Shown: positions 24,898 to 32,722 of the stretch, one piece after another
How positions within the stretch are numbered: position 1 is the stretch's first letter
Layout of the letters: each line of letters starts with the position of its first letter
Origin: Streptomyces umbrinus
GTDB taxonomy: Bacteria > Actinomycetota > Actinomycetes > Streptomycetales > Streptomycetaceae
DNA length: 64,000 nt
NCBI RefSeq assembly: GCF_030817415.1
Contig: NZ_JAUSZI010000002.1
Span: 7,750,001-7,814,000 of the forward strand
Direction of reading: 5' to 3'
Program-made: the position numbers and the translations under genes
Notes under the pieces: model-generated
What the model was told of the DNA's origin: nothing
Seen by the model: only the letters and a program-made list of their open reading frames with translations
Databases searched by the model: none

Positions 24898-26037
24898 GTG
24901 TCAGCGGCAATGCAGGCGGTGAGGGCGGGAGTGGCGGAGGCCCGCAGAATCGTCGTCAAGGTGGGCTCCTCGTCCCTGACCACCGCGTCCGGAGGCCTCG
25001 ACGCCGACCGTGTGGACGCCCTCGTGGACGTCCTCGCCAAGGGCCGCAGCGGCGGTGAGAAGGAGATCGTGCTCGTCTCGTCCGGCGCCATCGCCGCGGG
25101 CCTCGCCCCGCTGGGCCTGCGCCGCCGTCCCAAGGACCTCGCCCGCCAGCAGGCCGCCGCCAGCGTCGGCCAGGGCCTCCTGGTCGCCCGCTACACCGCC
25201 TCCTGCGCCCGCTACGGCGTCCGCGTCGGCCAGGTGCTGCTCACCTCCGACGACATGAGCCGCCGCGCCCACCACCGCAACGCCTCGCGCACCCTCGACA
25301 AGCTCCTCGCGATGGGCGCCCTGCCGGTCGTCAACGAGAACGACACCGTCGCCACGGACGAGATCCGCTTCGGCGACAACGACCGGCTCGCCGCCCTCGT
25401 CGCCCACCTCGTCCGCGCCGACCTGCTGGTCCTCCTCTCCGACGTGGACGGGGTGTACGACGGCGACCCCAGCAAGCCGGGCACCTCGCGGATAGCGGAG
25501 GTGCGCACCCCGGCCGACCTCGCGCACGTCGACATCGGCAGCGCGGGCAAGGCCGGCGTCGGCACCGGCGGCATGGTCACCAAGGTCGAGGCGGCCCGCA
25601 TCGCGGCCGCGGCCGGTATCCCCGTCGTGCTGACGAGCGCGGTGCACGCCGCGGACGCCCTCGCGGGCCGGGACACCGGCACGTACTTCCACGCCACGGG
25701 CCGCCGCTCCGCCGACCGGCTCCTGTGGCTCCAGCACGCGTCAACCCCGCAGGGCGCCCTCACCCTCGACGACGGGGCCGTGCGCGCGGTCGTCGAGCGG
25801 CGTACGTCCCTGCTGCCGGCCGGCATCGCGGGCGTCGAGGGCGACTTCACCGCGGGCGATCCCGTCGAACTGCGCGACAGCGAGGGACGGGCGGTCGCCC
25901 GGGGGCTGGTGAACTTCGACGCCAAGGAGATCCCGCAGCTGATCGGCCGCTCCACGCACGAGCTGGCCCGCGAGCTGGGTCCCGCGTACGAACGCGAAGT
26001 CGTACACAGGGACGATCTGGTGCTGCTCCACCCGTAA
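24898..26037 (+). CDS. proB: Glutamate 5-kinase
   Basis: A 379-residue enzyme that phosphorylates glutamate to glutamyl-5-phosphate, the first step of proline synthesis. The N-terminal ~260 residues form an amino-acid kinase fold (VVKVGSSSLTT; VSSGAIAAG; NENDTVATDEIRFGDND; LLSDVDGVYDGDP; GTGGMVTKVEAA). The C-terminal ~100 residues are a PUA domain, present in most bacterial ProB proteins. The GTG at 24898 is chosen because a GGGG site precedes it; an ATG at 24910 is an alternative and a TTG at 24886 is unlikely. proA follows 0.7 kb downstream, after one small gene. Confidence 0.95.
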   Translation: MSAAMQAVRAGVAEARRIVVKVGSSSLTTASGGLDADRVDALVDVLAKGRSGGEKEIVLVSSGAIAAGLAPLGLRRRPKDLARQQAAASVGQGLLVARYTASCARYGVRVGQVLLTSDDMSRRAHHRNASRTLDKLLAMGALPVVNENDTVATDEIRFGDNDRLAALVAHLVRADLLVLLSDVDGVYDGDPSKPGTSRIAEVRTPADLAHVDIGSAGKAGVGTGGMVTKVEAARIAAAAGIPVVLTSAVHAADALAGRDTGTYFHATGRRSADRLLWLQHASTPQGALTLDDGAVRAVVERRTSLLPAGIAGVEGDFTAGDPVELRDSEGRAVARGLVNFDAKEIPQLIGRSTHELARELGPAYEREVVHRDDLVLLHP

Positions 26038-26167
26038 ACGGCCGAAAGGAAGGCCCCCGCCGGTGGACGTTCCGTAAAACCGTCACACGGAGGCTTCCCA
26101 CCTGCTCAACTTTGTTTCAGGGAGACCCCCTCAGTCCGAGCGGACCCATTGCGTAAAGGAGGCCGTC

Positions 26168-26635
26168 GTGAGACGAGTGCGCCCTGGGGCGGCGGCGTCC
26201 CGCGGTGGTGTCGGCTCCCGGGTGGCCGGCGAGGAGCGGGCCCTCACCAGCGTCGCGGCCGGCGACACCTACGAGGTCGAGGAGCCGCAGGACCTGCCGA
26301 GGCTCTGGCACGTCACGCTCAGCGTCTCGGGTGCCGAGACCCCGCTGAAGGAGGTCAGGCGCGGTCTTGAACAGCTCGCCCACGACCACCCCTTTCTGCT
26401 GACCAGCCGCTATGCCAACGACCACGCGGAGATCCGCTACTGGGAAGAGGCCCGCGACCTGCACGACGCCGCCGCGGTCGCGCTGCGCCTGTGGGGCGAG
26501 CACCGCCAGACCGCGAAACTGCCGCCCTGGGAGATCGTCGGCCTGGAGGTCATCGACCGCGAGACCTACCACCAGCGCATCGCCGAGGGATACGGACCGC
26601 TGCCGGCGACACCTGTGGGCGTACACCCTTTCTAG
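26168..26635 (+). CDS. Conserved hypothetical protein between proB and proA
   Basis: A 155-residue cytosolic protein. The core from [20 protein letters not shown] onward is a compact alpha/beta domain with regular charged helices and ends [13 protein letters not shown]. Similar proteins are common beside proB/proA in Streptomyces, but I know no function. The GTG at 26168 is fixed by a perfect AAGGAGG six bases upstream. The first ~25 residues are arginine-rich and less likely to be conserved. Its place between the proline genes suggests co-transcription, not necessarily a role in proline synthesis. Confidence 0.8.
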   Translation: MRRVRPGAAASRGGVGSRVAGEERALTSVAAGDTYEVEEPQDLPRLWHVTLSVSGAETPLKEVRRGLEQLAHDHPFLLTSRYANDHAEIRYWEEARDLHDAAAVALRLWGEHRQTAKLPPWEIVGLEVIDRETYHQRIAEGYGPLPATPVGVHPF

Positions 26636-26696
26636 GGGCATTCCAGGACCTGTCTCGCGGTGTGGGACAACGGCTGAACACCTCTCGCGGGCGCAC

Positions 26697-26702
26697 TACC
26701 CT
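26697..26702 (+). promoter_or_regulatory. -10 box giving leaderless proA
   Basis: TACCCT ends seven bases before the proA ATG, so transcription would begin at or next to the start codon. No ribosome-binding site precedes the ATG, which supports leaderless translation. Confidence 0.6.
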
Positions 26703-26709
26703 GCGGGAT

Positions 26710-27996
26710 ATGACCACGCTCTCGCCGTACGACTCGATGTCCCCGGTCACCCAGGCCGCCTACCGTGCCAAGGGCGCCGCCGCCGACCTCGCCCCGCTCC
26801 CGCGGGCCGAGAAGGACGACGCGTTGCTCGCGATCGCGGACGCGCTGGAGGTCCGTACGAGCGAGATCGTCGAGGCCAACGCCAAGGACGTCGAGCGCGC
26901 CCGTGAGGCCGGCACCAGCGAGTCGGTCATCGACCGGCTGACGCTCACCCCCGAGCGGATCCGCGCGATCGCCTCGGACGTACGCGACGTGGTGGCGCTG
27001 CCCGACCCGGTCGGCGAGGTCGTCCGCGGCTCGACCCTGCCGAACGGCATCGACCTGCGCCAGGTCCGCGTCCCGCTCGGCGTGGTCGGGATCATCTACG
27101 AGGCCCGCCCGAACGTGACCGTCGACGCGGCCGCCCTCTGTCTGAAGTCCGGCAACGCGGTGCTGCTGCGCGGCTCGTCCTCCGCGTACGAGTCCAACAC
27201 CGCCCTCGTACGGGTCCTGCGCGACGCGGTGGGCGGCTCGGGCCTGCCCGCCGACGCCGTCCAGCTCGTGCCGGGCGAGGGCCGGGAGTCCGTACGGGAG
27301 CTGATGCGCGCCCGCGGTCTCGTCGACGTGCTCATCCCGCGCGGTGGTGCCTCCCTGATCCAGACGGTCGTCCAGGAGTCCATCGTCCCGGTCATCGAGA
27401 CCGGCACCGGCAACTGCCACGTCTACGTCGACGCGCAGGCCGACCTCGACATGGCGATCGACATCCTGATCAACTCCAAGGCGCAGCGGCCCAGCGTCTG
27501 CAACGCCGCCGAGACGCTCCTCGTCCACCAGGACATCGCGCCCGAGTTCCTGCCGCGCGCCCTGGACGCCCTCGCGGACGCCGGGGTCACGGTGCACGCC
27601 GACGAGCGCGTCCTCGCGTACGCCAAGGACTCCAGGGCCACCGTCGTCGAGGCCACGACCGAGGACTGGGACACCGAGTACCTGTCGTACGACATCGCCG
27701 CGGCCGTCGTCGACTCGCTCGACAAGGCCGTGGCGCACATCCGGCTCTGGAGCTCCGGGCACACCGAGGCGATCGTCACCACCTCGCAGCAGGCGGCCCG
27801 CCGGTTCACCCAGTTGGTCGACTCCACGACGGTCGCCGTGAACGCGTCCACGCGCTTCACCGACGGCGGCCAGTTCGGCTTCGGCGCCGAGATCGGGATC
27901 TCCACGCAGAAGCTGCACGCGCGGGGGCCGATGGGGCTGCCGGAGCTGACGAGCACGAAGTACATCGTCACCGGCGACGGGCACATCCGCCGCTGA
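26710..27996 (+). CDS. proA: Glutamate-5-semialdehyde dehydrogenase (gamma-glutamyl phosphate reductase)
   Basis: A 428-residue NADPH enzyme of the aldehyde dehydrogenase superfamily that reduces glutamyl-5-phosphate to the semialdehyde in proline synthesis. Family marks include [29 protein letters not shown] and the catalytic cysteine region [14 protein letters not shown]. The C-terminus [20 protein letters not shown] is typical. The long upstream open frame is not coding; the ATG at 26710 gives the normal length and lies at a leaderless promoter. ProB is 0.7 kb upstream on the same strand. Confidence 0.96.
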   Translation: MTTLSPYDSMSPVTQAAYRAKGAAADLAPLPRAEKDDALLAIADALEVRTSEIVEANAKDVERAREAGTSESVIDRLTLTPERIRAIASDVRDVVALPDPVGEVVRGSTLPNGIDLRQVRVPLGVVGIIYEARPNVTVDAAALCLKSGNAVLLRGSSSAYESNTALVRVLRDAVGGSGLPADAVQLVPGEGRESVRELMRARGLVDVLIPRGGASLIQTVVQESIVPVIETGTGNCHVYVDAQADLDMAIDILINSKAQRPSVCNAAETLLVHQDIAPEFLPRALDALADAGVTVHADERVLAYAKDSRATVVEATTEDWDTEYLSYDIAAAVVDSLDKAVAHIRLWSSGHTEAIVTTSQQAARRFTQLVDSTTVAVNASTRFTDGGQFGFGAEIGISTQKLHARGPMGLPELTSTKYIVTGDGHIRR

Positions 27997-28215
27997 GCGG
28001 GCCGCCGGCTCCCTGAGGACTCACCGAAGGGGCTCCGGGACGGCTCCCCGGGGCGGCCCCTGGGGCGCGTCCAGGGGTCTCTCCGGGACGTGCCGAGGGG
28101 CACTCGGGGAACTCGCCGAGAAATCCCCGCACGGAGTGTTTGGGGCCTCCCACGGAAAGCGTCTCGCCAGGCGGATGAATTTCCTTGCCGTCTGCCCAAA
28201 TTGACCACCCCGGTC

Positions 28216-28221
28216 TACTCT
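28216..28221 (+). promoter_or_regulatory. -10 box, leaderless start
   Basis: CTACTCTGGATCCGTG: TACTCT ends six bases before the GTG at 28228. The same box and spacing precede the related gene at 28896 (CTACTCTGAATGTATG). Confidence 0.65.
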
Positions 28222-28227
28222 GGATCC

Positions 28228-28818
28228 GTGCCGGAGGACGTGGGGGGCACGCCGTTCCCTGACGGCTGGGAGCCCGACGACGACCGCGACCGCGGGGGTG
28301 CGGACGAAGAGTTCGCCTCCGTGGTCTTCGACGAGGCCTTTGTGCGGGCGGCAACGGTTCACGAACCGACCGCGGTAGAGCGCCTCCTGGCCGCTGCCCA
28401 GGCGAGAGCCGAGGCCTCCGAGGCCGAAGCCCGCCGGACACACCCCCGGGGGGTACGCGGCGACGACGAGCTCTTCGACGACGGATTCGGACCCGACGGA
28501 CGTGGCGATTTCGGCCACGACCCGGATCTGGACGACCTCGACGACCGAGACGTCCTGCACGGCGGCTACGGCCATCCTGGGACGTACGGGAAGCAGGCCC
28601 GCTGGCACCGTCCCGTCGCCTGGATGCTCGCCCTCGTGATGGGGATCGGCATGGTCGCGCTCGCTTTCACGGCGGTCTACCGGGGAGCTTCCTCGGGCAG
28701 CCGGGACCAGGTCCCGCCGCCCGCGTCCACAGGCCTCGAACAGGGAAGCGGAGTGGGTCCCTCGGCCTCGGCCGACTATTCCCAGCCAGCCGTCTCGGCG
28801 GTGCCGCGCACGCCGTAG
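28228..28818 (+). CDS. Membrane protein with SVVFDExFVRAA motif
   Basis: A 196-residue protein of unknown function: an acidic N-terminus (DGWEPDDDRDRGGADEE) followed by ASVVFDEAFVRAATVHEP, an aspartate-rich segment, one transmembrane helix at about residues 132-153 (AWMLALVMGIGMVALAF) and a short serine/proline-rich exterior tail. The motif SVVFDExFVRAA also occurs near the N-terminus of the next gene, so both cytosolic N-termini may dock to a common partner. The GTG at 28228 is chosen because of the leaderless -10 box six bases upstream. Confidence 0.75.
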   Translation: MPEDVGGTPFPDGWEPDDDRDRGGADEEFASVVFDEAFVRAATVHEPTAVERLLAAAQARAEASEAEARRTHPRGVRGDDELFDDGFGPDGRGDFGHDPDLDDLDDRDVLHGGYGHPGTYGKQARWHRPVAWMLALVMGIGMVALAFTAVYRGASSGSRDQVPPPASTGLEQGSGVGPSASADYSQPAVSAVPRTP

Positions 28819-28883
28819 GGCTTCCGTGAGGTCCTGTCAGAACTTGTCGTGTACCAGGGCGTTTACCTGAGGTCCCTGCGACC

Positions 28884-28889
28884 TACTCT
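28884..28889 (+). promoter_or_regulatory. -10 box, leaderless start
   Basis: TACTCT ends six bases before the ATG at 28896. TTTACC at 28862-28867 is a candidate -35 element with a 16-base spacer. Confidence 0.65.
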
Positions 28890-28895
28890 GAATGT

Positions 28896-29963
28896 ATGGG
28901 CGGACCTGGAGACCCACCTGAGGGGACCCCCGAGGGTGCTCCTGGTGGTGGCGAGGAAGAGTATCGATCCGTCGTCTTCGACGAGTCGTTCGTCCGTGCT
29001 GCCCGCCTCCAGGAGTTCTCCGCGCAGGAGCGGATCGGCGATCATGCCCCGGCCGTCCGCCGCCGCCCGCAGATGCGCCGTGGCCTGTCCCGGCAGGCGC
29101 TGATCCTCGTCCTGCTGATCGCCGTGGCCTTCGGCACCGCGATCTACATGGGCGTACGTCATCCGTACCAGACGCCCGCCGCGAAGAACCCCGAGCCGCT
29201 GCGGATGACCGTGATACCGCTCGCGCCGCAGAGCGCGGTGCCCGGCTCCACCGACATCGCGTCGCTGTACGCGCACAGCCCGGCCGATCAGTTCCGCATC
29301 GGCGCCGAGGGCATCACGCTGCCCGCCTCCCGGCGCACCGCCCACTTCTCCGACAGCCAGGTCGTCACCGCGCTGACCACGGCGAAGGACTACCTCGTCG
29401 AGTCCTCGCTCGATCCTGACGTCCTCACCGGCGGCGCCACCCGCTCCGTGCGGATACGGCTCGACCCGCAGCAGCTCGACCAGTTCGACCAGAGCTTCGA
29501 GCGGCCCACCGCGGACGGGCGGCACGCGCCCACCGGCTGGCTGGTTCGCTTCGATCCCAACCAGGCGGAGCTGGCCGACAGCAAGATCCGGGTGCAGGGC
29601 ACGCTGTCGGCCGCCGAGACCGACTCCGACACCCTTGAGGTCAGCGCCGACCACACCTTCGTCTACGCCCTGCGGCCGACCGGCTCGGACGAGAAGGCCA
29701 AGGCCTCGCTGTTCACCGTGCGACGCGAGCTGCACTTCCGGTTCGACCGCGACGACCTGCGCATGCACCAGACCGAGCTGGTCGTCTCGTACGTCCAGGC
29801 CGGGCCGCTGGCCTGCGCCGAGGACGCGACGAACCATCTGCGGCCGCTGCTCGCGGGCGAGACGGCCAGGGCGGGCGGCCCGGCCGGCACCGACCCGTAT
29901 GCGACAGGCAGCGCGACGTCGCTGTGCGGGTCACTGGCGGCGAGCGCCCAGCCGAAGCTGTAG
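28896..29963 (+). CDS. Membrane protein with SVVFDESFVRAA motif and extracytoplasmic domain
   Basis: A 355-residue protein of unknown function. The N-terminus is glycine/proline/glutamate-rich, then YRSVVFDESFVRAARLQEF, shared with the upstream gene. One transmembrane helix (QALILVLLIAVAFGTAIYMG, about residues 68-87) leads into a ~260-residue extracytoplasmic region with alternating beta-like strands (IRLDPQQLDQF, WLVRFDPNQ, LEVSADHTFVYALRP, HFRFDRDDL) and two late cysteines (ACAED, SLCGS) that may pair. No enzymatic motif is evident. Its promoter duplicates that of the preceding paralogous gene, so the two are likely co-regulated. Confidence 0.8.
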   Translation: MGGPGDPPEGTPEGAPGGGEEEYRSVVFDESFVRAARLQEFSAQERIGDHAPAVRRRPQMRRGLSRQALILVLLIAVAFGTAIYMGVRHPYQTPAAKNPEPLRMTVIPLAPQSAVPGSTDIASLYAHSPADQFRIGAEGITLPASRRTAHFSDSQVVTALTTAKDYLVESSLDPDVLTGGATRSVRIRLDPQQLDQFDQSFERPTADGRHAPTGWLVRFDPNQAELADSKIRVQGTLSAAETDSDTLEVSADHTFVYALRPTGSDEKAKASLFTVRRELHFRFDRDDLRMHQTELVVSYVQAGPLACAEDATNHLRPLLAGETARAGGPAGTDPYATGSATSLCGSLAASAQPKL

Positions 29964-30054
29964 TTCGGCCCCTGGGCCTTCTGGCTGCCTGGGCCGCCGC
30001 GGGTCCGGACTGACTGGCTGGGCCGCCGCGTCCCGACTGGCTGCCTGAGCCGCC

Positions 30055-30080
30055 GTGCCCCGAGCCGTGGTTCGGGGCAC
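30055..30080. terminator. Hairpin between convergent genes
   Basis: GTGCCCCGA and TCGGGGCAC form a nine-base stem with an eight-base loop. The surrounding 284-base gap between the membrane protein and the M48 protease is low-complexity (GGCTGCCTGGGCCGCC and GAGCCGTGGTTCGGG repeats) and holds no gene. Confidence 0.65.
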
Positions 30081-30247
30081 GAGCCGTGGTTCGGGCCCTG
30101 GGCTGTATGGCTCCGGCCCCGCCTTCCGGCTCCGGGCCGGCTGTGGCTCCGGGTCTTCCGAGGGCCGGGATCGCGGCGCGCCCGGGCTCGGGCCGGTCCC
30201 GGCCTTCCGGGGCCGTGGAGAGCCCGGGCTCAGGGCGCTTCCCGCGC

Positions 30248-31369
30248 TCAGGGCCTGCCGTTGCTTCCGTTGGGGCTTTCGTCGTCCGGGCCGTCGGTGG
30301 GCGGCTGGTCCTGAGGGGAGCTGCTGCTAGAGCCCCCGCTGCCGGTGGCGAAGCCGCCGAAGCCGCGCCGGACCCGGCCGCCGAGGTCGCCCGCGCCGCC
30401 CGCGATGTCGCTGACCAGCTTCATCAGCGGGTCCTTCGAGTTCTTGACGTCGGTCGCGTAGCTCGCGGCCGACTGGCGGAAGGAGTCCGTGACCGAGGTG
30501 TCCCCGTCCTCGTCCCGGCGGGGGTAGTGGCCGTCCATGATCCGCTGGTAGTCGCGGGACTCGGCCCACTTCTTCAGCTCGGCCGCCCGGACCGTGGTGA
30601 AGGGGTGGGAGCGGGGCATGACGTTGAGGATCTTGAGCACCGAGTCGCGGAGGTCGCCCCCGGCCTCGTACTCCTCGGCCTGGGCGAGGAACGCGTCCAC
30701 GTTCATCTCGTGCAGGTGGTTGCCGCCCGCGATCTTCATCAGGCCGCGCATCGAGGCCTTCAGGTCCTGGCCGACCAGGAGACCGGCGCGGTCCGCGGAC
30801 AGCTCGGACTTGCGGAACCACTCGCGCAGGGCGGTCACGATCGCCATGATCGCGAGGTTGCCCAGCGGGATCCACGCCACCCGCAGGGCGAGGCTGGTCA
30901 GGAAGAGCAGGATCGTGCGGTAGACGGAGTGGCCGGACAGGGCGTGGCCCACCTCGTGGCCTATGACCGCCCGCATCTCCTCCTCGTCGAGCAGCTCCAC
31001 GAGGCCGGTGGTGACGACGATGATCGGCTCGTCCAGGCCGATGCACATCGCGTTCGGCTGCGGGTCCTGGTTGACGTACATCGGCGGGACCTTCTCCAGG
31101 TCCAGGATGTAACAGGCGTCGCGCAGCATGACGTTCAGGTGCGCGAACTGGGCGTCCGAGACGCGCACGGAGTCCGACAGGAACAGCAGCCTCAGACTGC
31201 GCTCCGGGAGCAGGCCGCTGAGCGCCTTGAAAACGGTGTCGAAGCCGCTGAGCTTGCGCAGGGCGACCAGGGCCGAACGGTCCGCCGGGTGTTCGTACGC
31301 CCGGGAGGAGATCCCCTCGAAGCGCCGGCGCTGCCTGCTCGGTACGTTCTCGTGGCTTTCTTCTGGCAT
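30248..31369 (-). CDS. M48 family metalloprotease
   Basis: A 373-residue membrane-associated zinc endopeptidase of the M48/HtpX type, a family that degrades misfolded membrane proteins. VIGHEVGHALSGH supplies the HExxH zinc motif and the third ligand is in SELSADRAGLL (ExxxD). Hydrophobic segments flank the active site (ILLFLTSLALRVAWIPL). The C-terminus is a glycine/serine-rich tail (TGSGGSSSSSP). The ATG at 31369 is preferred over upstream ATGs at 31381 and 31408 because GGGGGA precedes it. Two tiny membrane proteins start just upstream on the opposite strand, so a shared promoter region is likely. Confidence 0.9.
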   Translation of the reverse strand: MPEESHENVPSRQRRRFEGISSRAYEHPADRSALVALRKLSGFDTVFKALSGLLPERSLRLLFLSDSVRVSDAQFAHLNVMLRDACYILDLEKVPPMYVNQDPQPNAMCIGLDEPIIVVTTGLVELLDEEEMRAVIGHEVGHALSGHSVYRTILLFLTSLALRVAWIPLGNLAIMAIVTALREWFRKSELSADRAGLLVGQDLKASMRGLMKIAGGNHLHEMNVDAFLAQAEEYEAGGDLRDSVLKILNVMPRSHPFTTVRAAELKKWAESRDYQRIMDGHYPRRDEDGDTSVTDSFRQSAASYATDVKNSKDPLMKLVSDIAGGAGDLGGRVRRGFGGFATGSGGSSSSSPQDQPPTDGPDDESPNGSNGRP

Positions 31370-31470
31370 GTGGTCCCCCATGCGTTTGATTGCCTTCTGT
31401 GCCCCCAAGGCGGGGCCCAGCCTAGGCGGAGATACCGTGGACGGGCAGTACAGCGAAGGAGTCGTACGTC

Positions 31471-31626
31471 ATGGAGCATCTCCCCGAGCCCTGGCTCACC
31501 GAGGCCGCGAGCGCCGCCCAACAGCAAGGGGCGGGGAATCTCCTCCGTGTCGTGCTGATCGTGATGGTCGTCGGCTGTGTGCTGACTGCCTGGTTCCTTC
31601 TGCGCGGCTACAAACGGGACGAGTGA
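31471..31626 (+). CDS. 51-residue single-pass membrane protein
   Basis: A short frame not called by length filters: MEHLPEPWLTEAASAAQQ then a hydrophobic helix (VVLIVMVVGCVLTAWFLL) and a basic end RGYKRDE. GAAGGAG lies nine bases before the ATG, a strong site that supports real translation. It is divergent to the M48 protease and 190 bases ahead of a second tiny membrane protein. Possible roles include modulating the protease, but that is inference only. Confidence 0.7.
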   Translation: MEHLPEPWLTEAASAAQQQGAGNLLRVVLIVMVVGCVLTAWFLLRGYKRDE

Positions 31627-31819
31627 GGCCGGGCGGAAGGTTCCCGACCACTTAGACCCACGGAAGGTTCCGGACGGTTGAGAAGGGGGGAAGGATCTCT
31701 CGGCGGACGCCGGGCGATTCTGACGGCGGAGTCGGAGTGATACCGGCGACAGCCCCCGCTTACGATGTGCGGAAGTCTTTATCCCGCATCCCGCCCACAC
31801 CGGATAGGTCCTGCCGAAG

Positions 31820-31984
31820 ATGAGCTTCCACAGCACCGCTGCCCAGTTGGTCACACTTGCCGCCGAGGGCGAGGAGCACGGCGGCAACCACGAGAGCCTC
31901 AGCCCCTATCTGACCGGCGGCGGGGCCTTCTTCATCCTGATGCTGCTCCTGTGGATCACCACCCGCTTCAACCGGGACCGCTGA
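31820..31984 (+). CDS. 54-residue membrane protein upstream of nadD
   Basis: A short frame: [20 protein letters not shown] followed by a glycine-containing linker, a hydrophobic helix ([16 protein letters not shown]) and a basic end (NRDR). Small proteins of this kind are common just before nadD in Streptomyces, as I recall. A weak TAGGTC -10-like box lies nine bases ahead of the ATG and there is no strong ribosome site, so it may be leaderless. The function is unknown. Confidence 0.7.
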   Translation: MSFHSTAAQLVTLAAEGEEHGGNHESLSPYLTGGGAFFILMLLLWITTRFNRDR

Positions 31985-32017
31985 CGCCCGCGCGACCGGA
32001 CCCGTCGTCGGGGCCGG

Positions 32018-32023
32018 TAGGGT
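32018..32023 (+). promoter_or_regulatory. -10 box for nadD
   Basis: TAGGGT ends eight bases before the ATG at 32032, so the nadD message may be leaderless or nearly so. Confidence 0.5.
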
Positions 32024-32031
32024 CTGCACGC

Positions 32032-32706
32032 ATGGGAGAGCAGGACATGCCTACCGGTCCGGCGGGCGGCACGGCGCGGAGCGCACGGCGCGGCCCGGGA
32101 AACGGCCCGTCGAACCCGGGAAAGCGCCGCCTCGGCGTCATGGGCGGAACGTTTGACCCGATCCACCACGGGCACCTCGTGGCGGCCAGTGAGGTCGCCG
32201 CGCAGTTCCACCTCGACGAGGTGGTGTTCGTGCCGACCGGACAGCCGTGGCAGAAGACCGACCGCAAGGTCTCCCCGGCCGAGGACCGCTATCTGATGAC
32301 GGTCATCGCGACCGCCGAGAACCCGCAGTTCTCCGTGAGCCGCATCGACATCGACCGCGGCGGCCCGACCTACACCACGGACACCCTGCGCGACCTCCGG
32401 GTGCTCAACCCCGACGCGGACCTCTTCTTCATCACCGGCGCGGACGCGCTCGGCCAGATCCTCACCTGGCGCGACGCCGACGAGCTGTTCTCCCTCGCGC
32501 ACTTCATCGGGGTCACCCGGCCCGGCCACATACTGACCGACACCGGTCTGCCGGAGGGCGGTGTCTCGCTCGTCGAGGTCCCCGCGCTCGCCATCTCGTC
32601 CACAGACTGCCGTGCGAGGGTCGCGAAGGGCGACCCGGTCTGGTATCTGGTGCCGGACGGTGTGGTGCGCTACATCGACAAGCGAGAGCTGTACCGCGGC
32701 GAGTGA
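32032..32706 (+). CDS. nadD: Nicotinate-nucleotide adenylyltransferase
   Basis: A 224-residue enzyme that joins ATP and nicotinate mononucleotide to give deamido-NAD in NAD synthesis. [12 protein letters not shown] is the nucleotidyltransferase (H/T)xGH motif and [10 protein letters not shown] is the C-terminal ISSTxIR equivalent. The first ~35 residues are a glycine/arginine-rich extension. The ATG at 32032 is used because of the adjacent -10 box; an ATG at 32047 with GGGAGAG ahead is an equally good alternative. The LytR-type, rsfS and phosphatase genes follow on the same strand, the usual actinomycete order. Confidence 0.94.
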   Translation: MGEQDMPTGPAGGTARSARRGPGNGPSNPGKRRLGVMGGTFDPIHHGHLVAASEVAAQFHLDEVVFVPTGQPWQKTDRKVSPAEDRYLMTVIATAENPQFSVSRIDIDRGGPTYTTDTLRDLRVLNPDADLFFITGADALGQILTWRDADELFSLAHFIGVTRPGHILTDTGLPEGGVSLVEVPALAISSTDCRARVAKGDPVWYLVPDGVVRYIDKRELYRGE

Positions 32707-32722
32707 GCCGAGAGGGGCACCG

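Noticed and set aside
30086..31558. Long plus-strand open frame of 490 codons.
   Set aside because: It is opposite to the well-supported M48 protease gene and has no recognisable domain; it is a shadow of high GC content.
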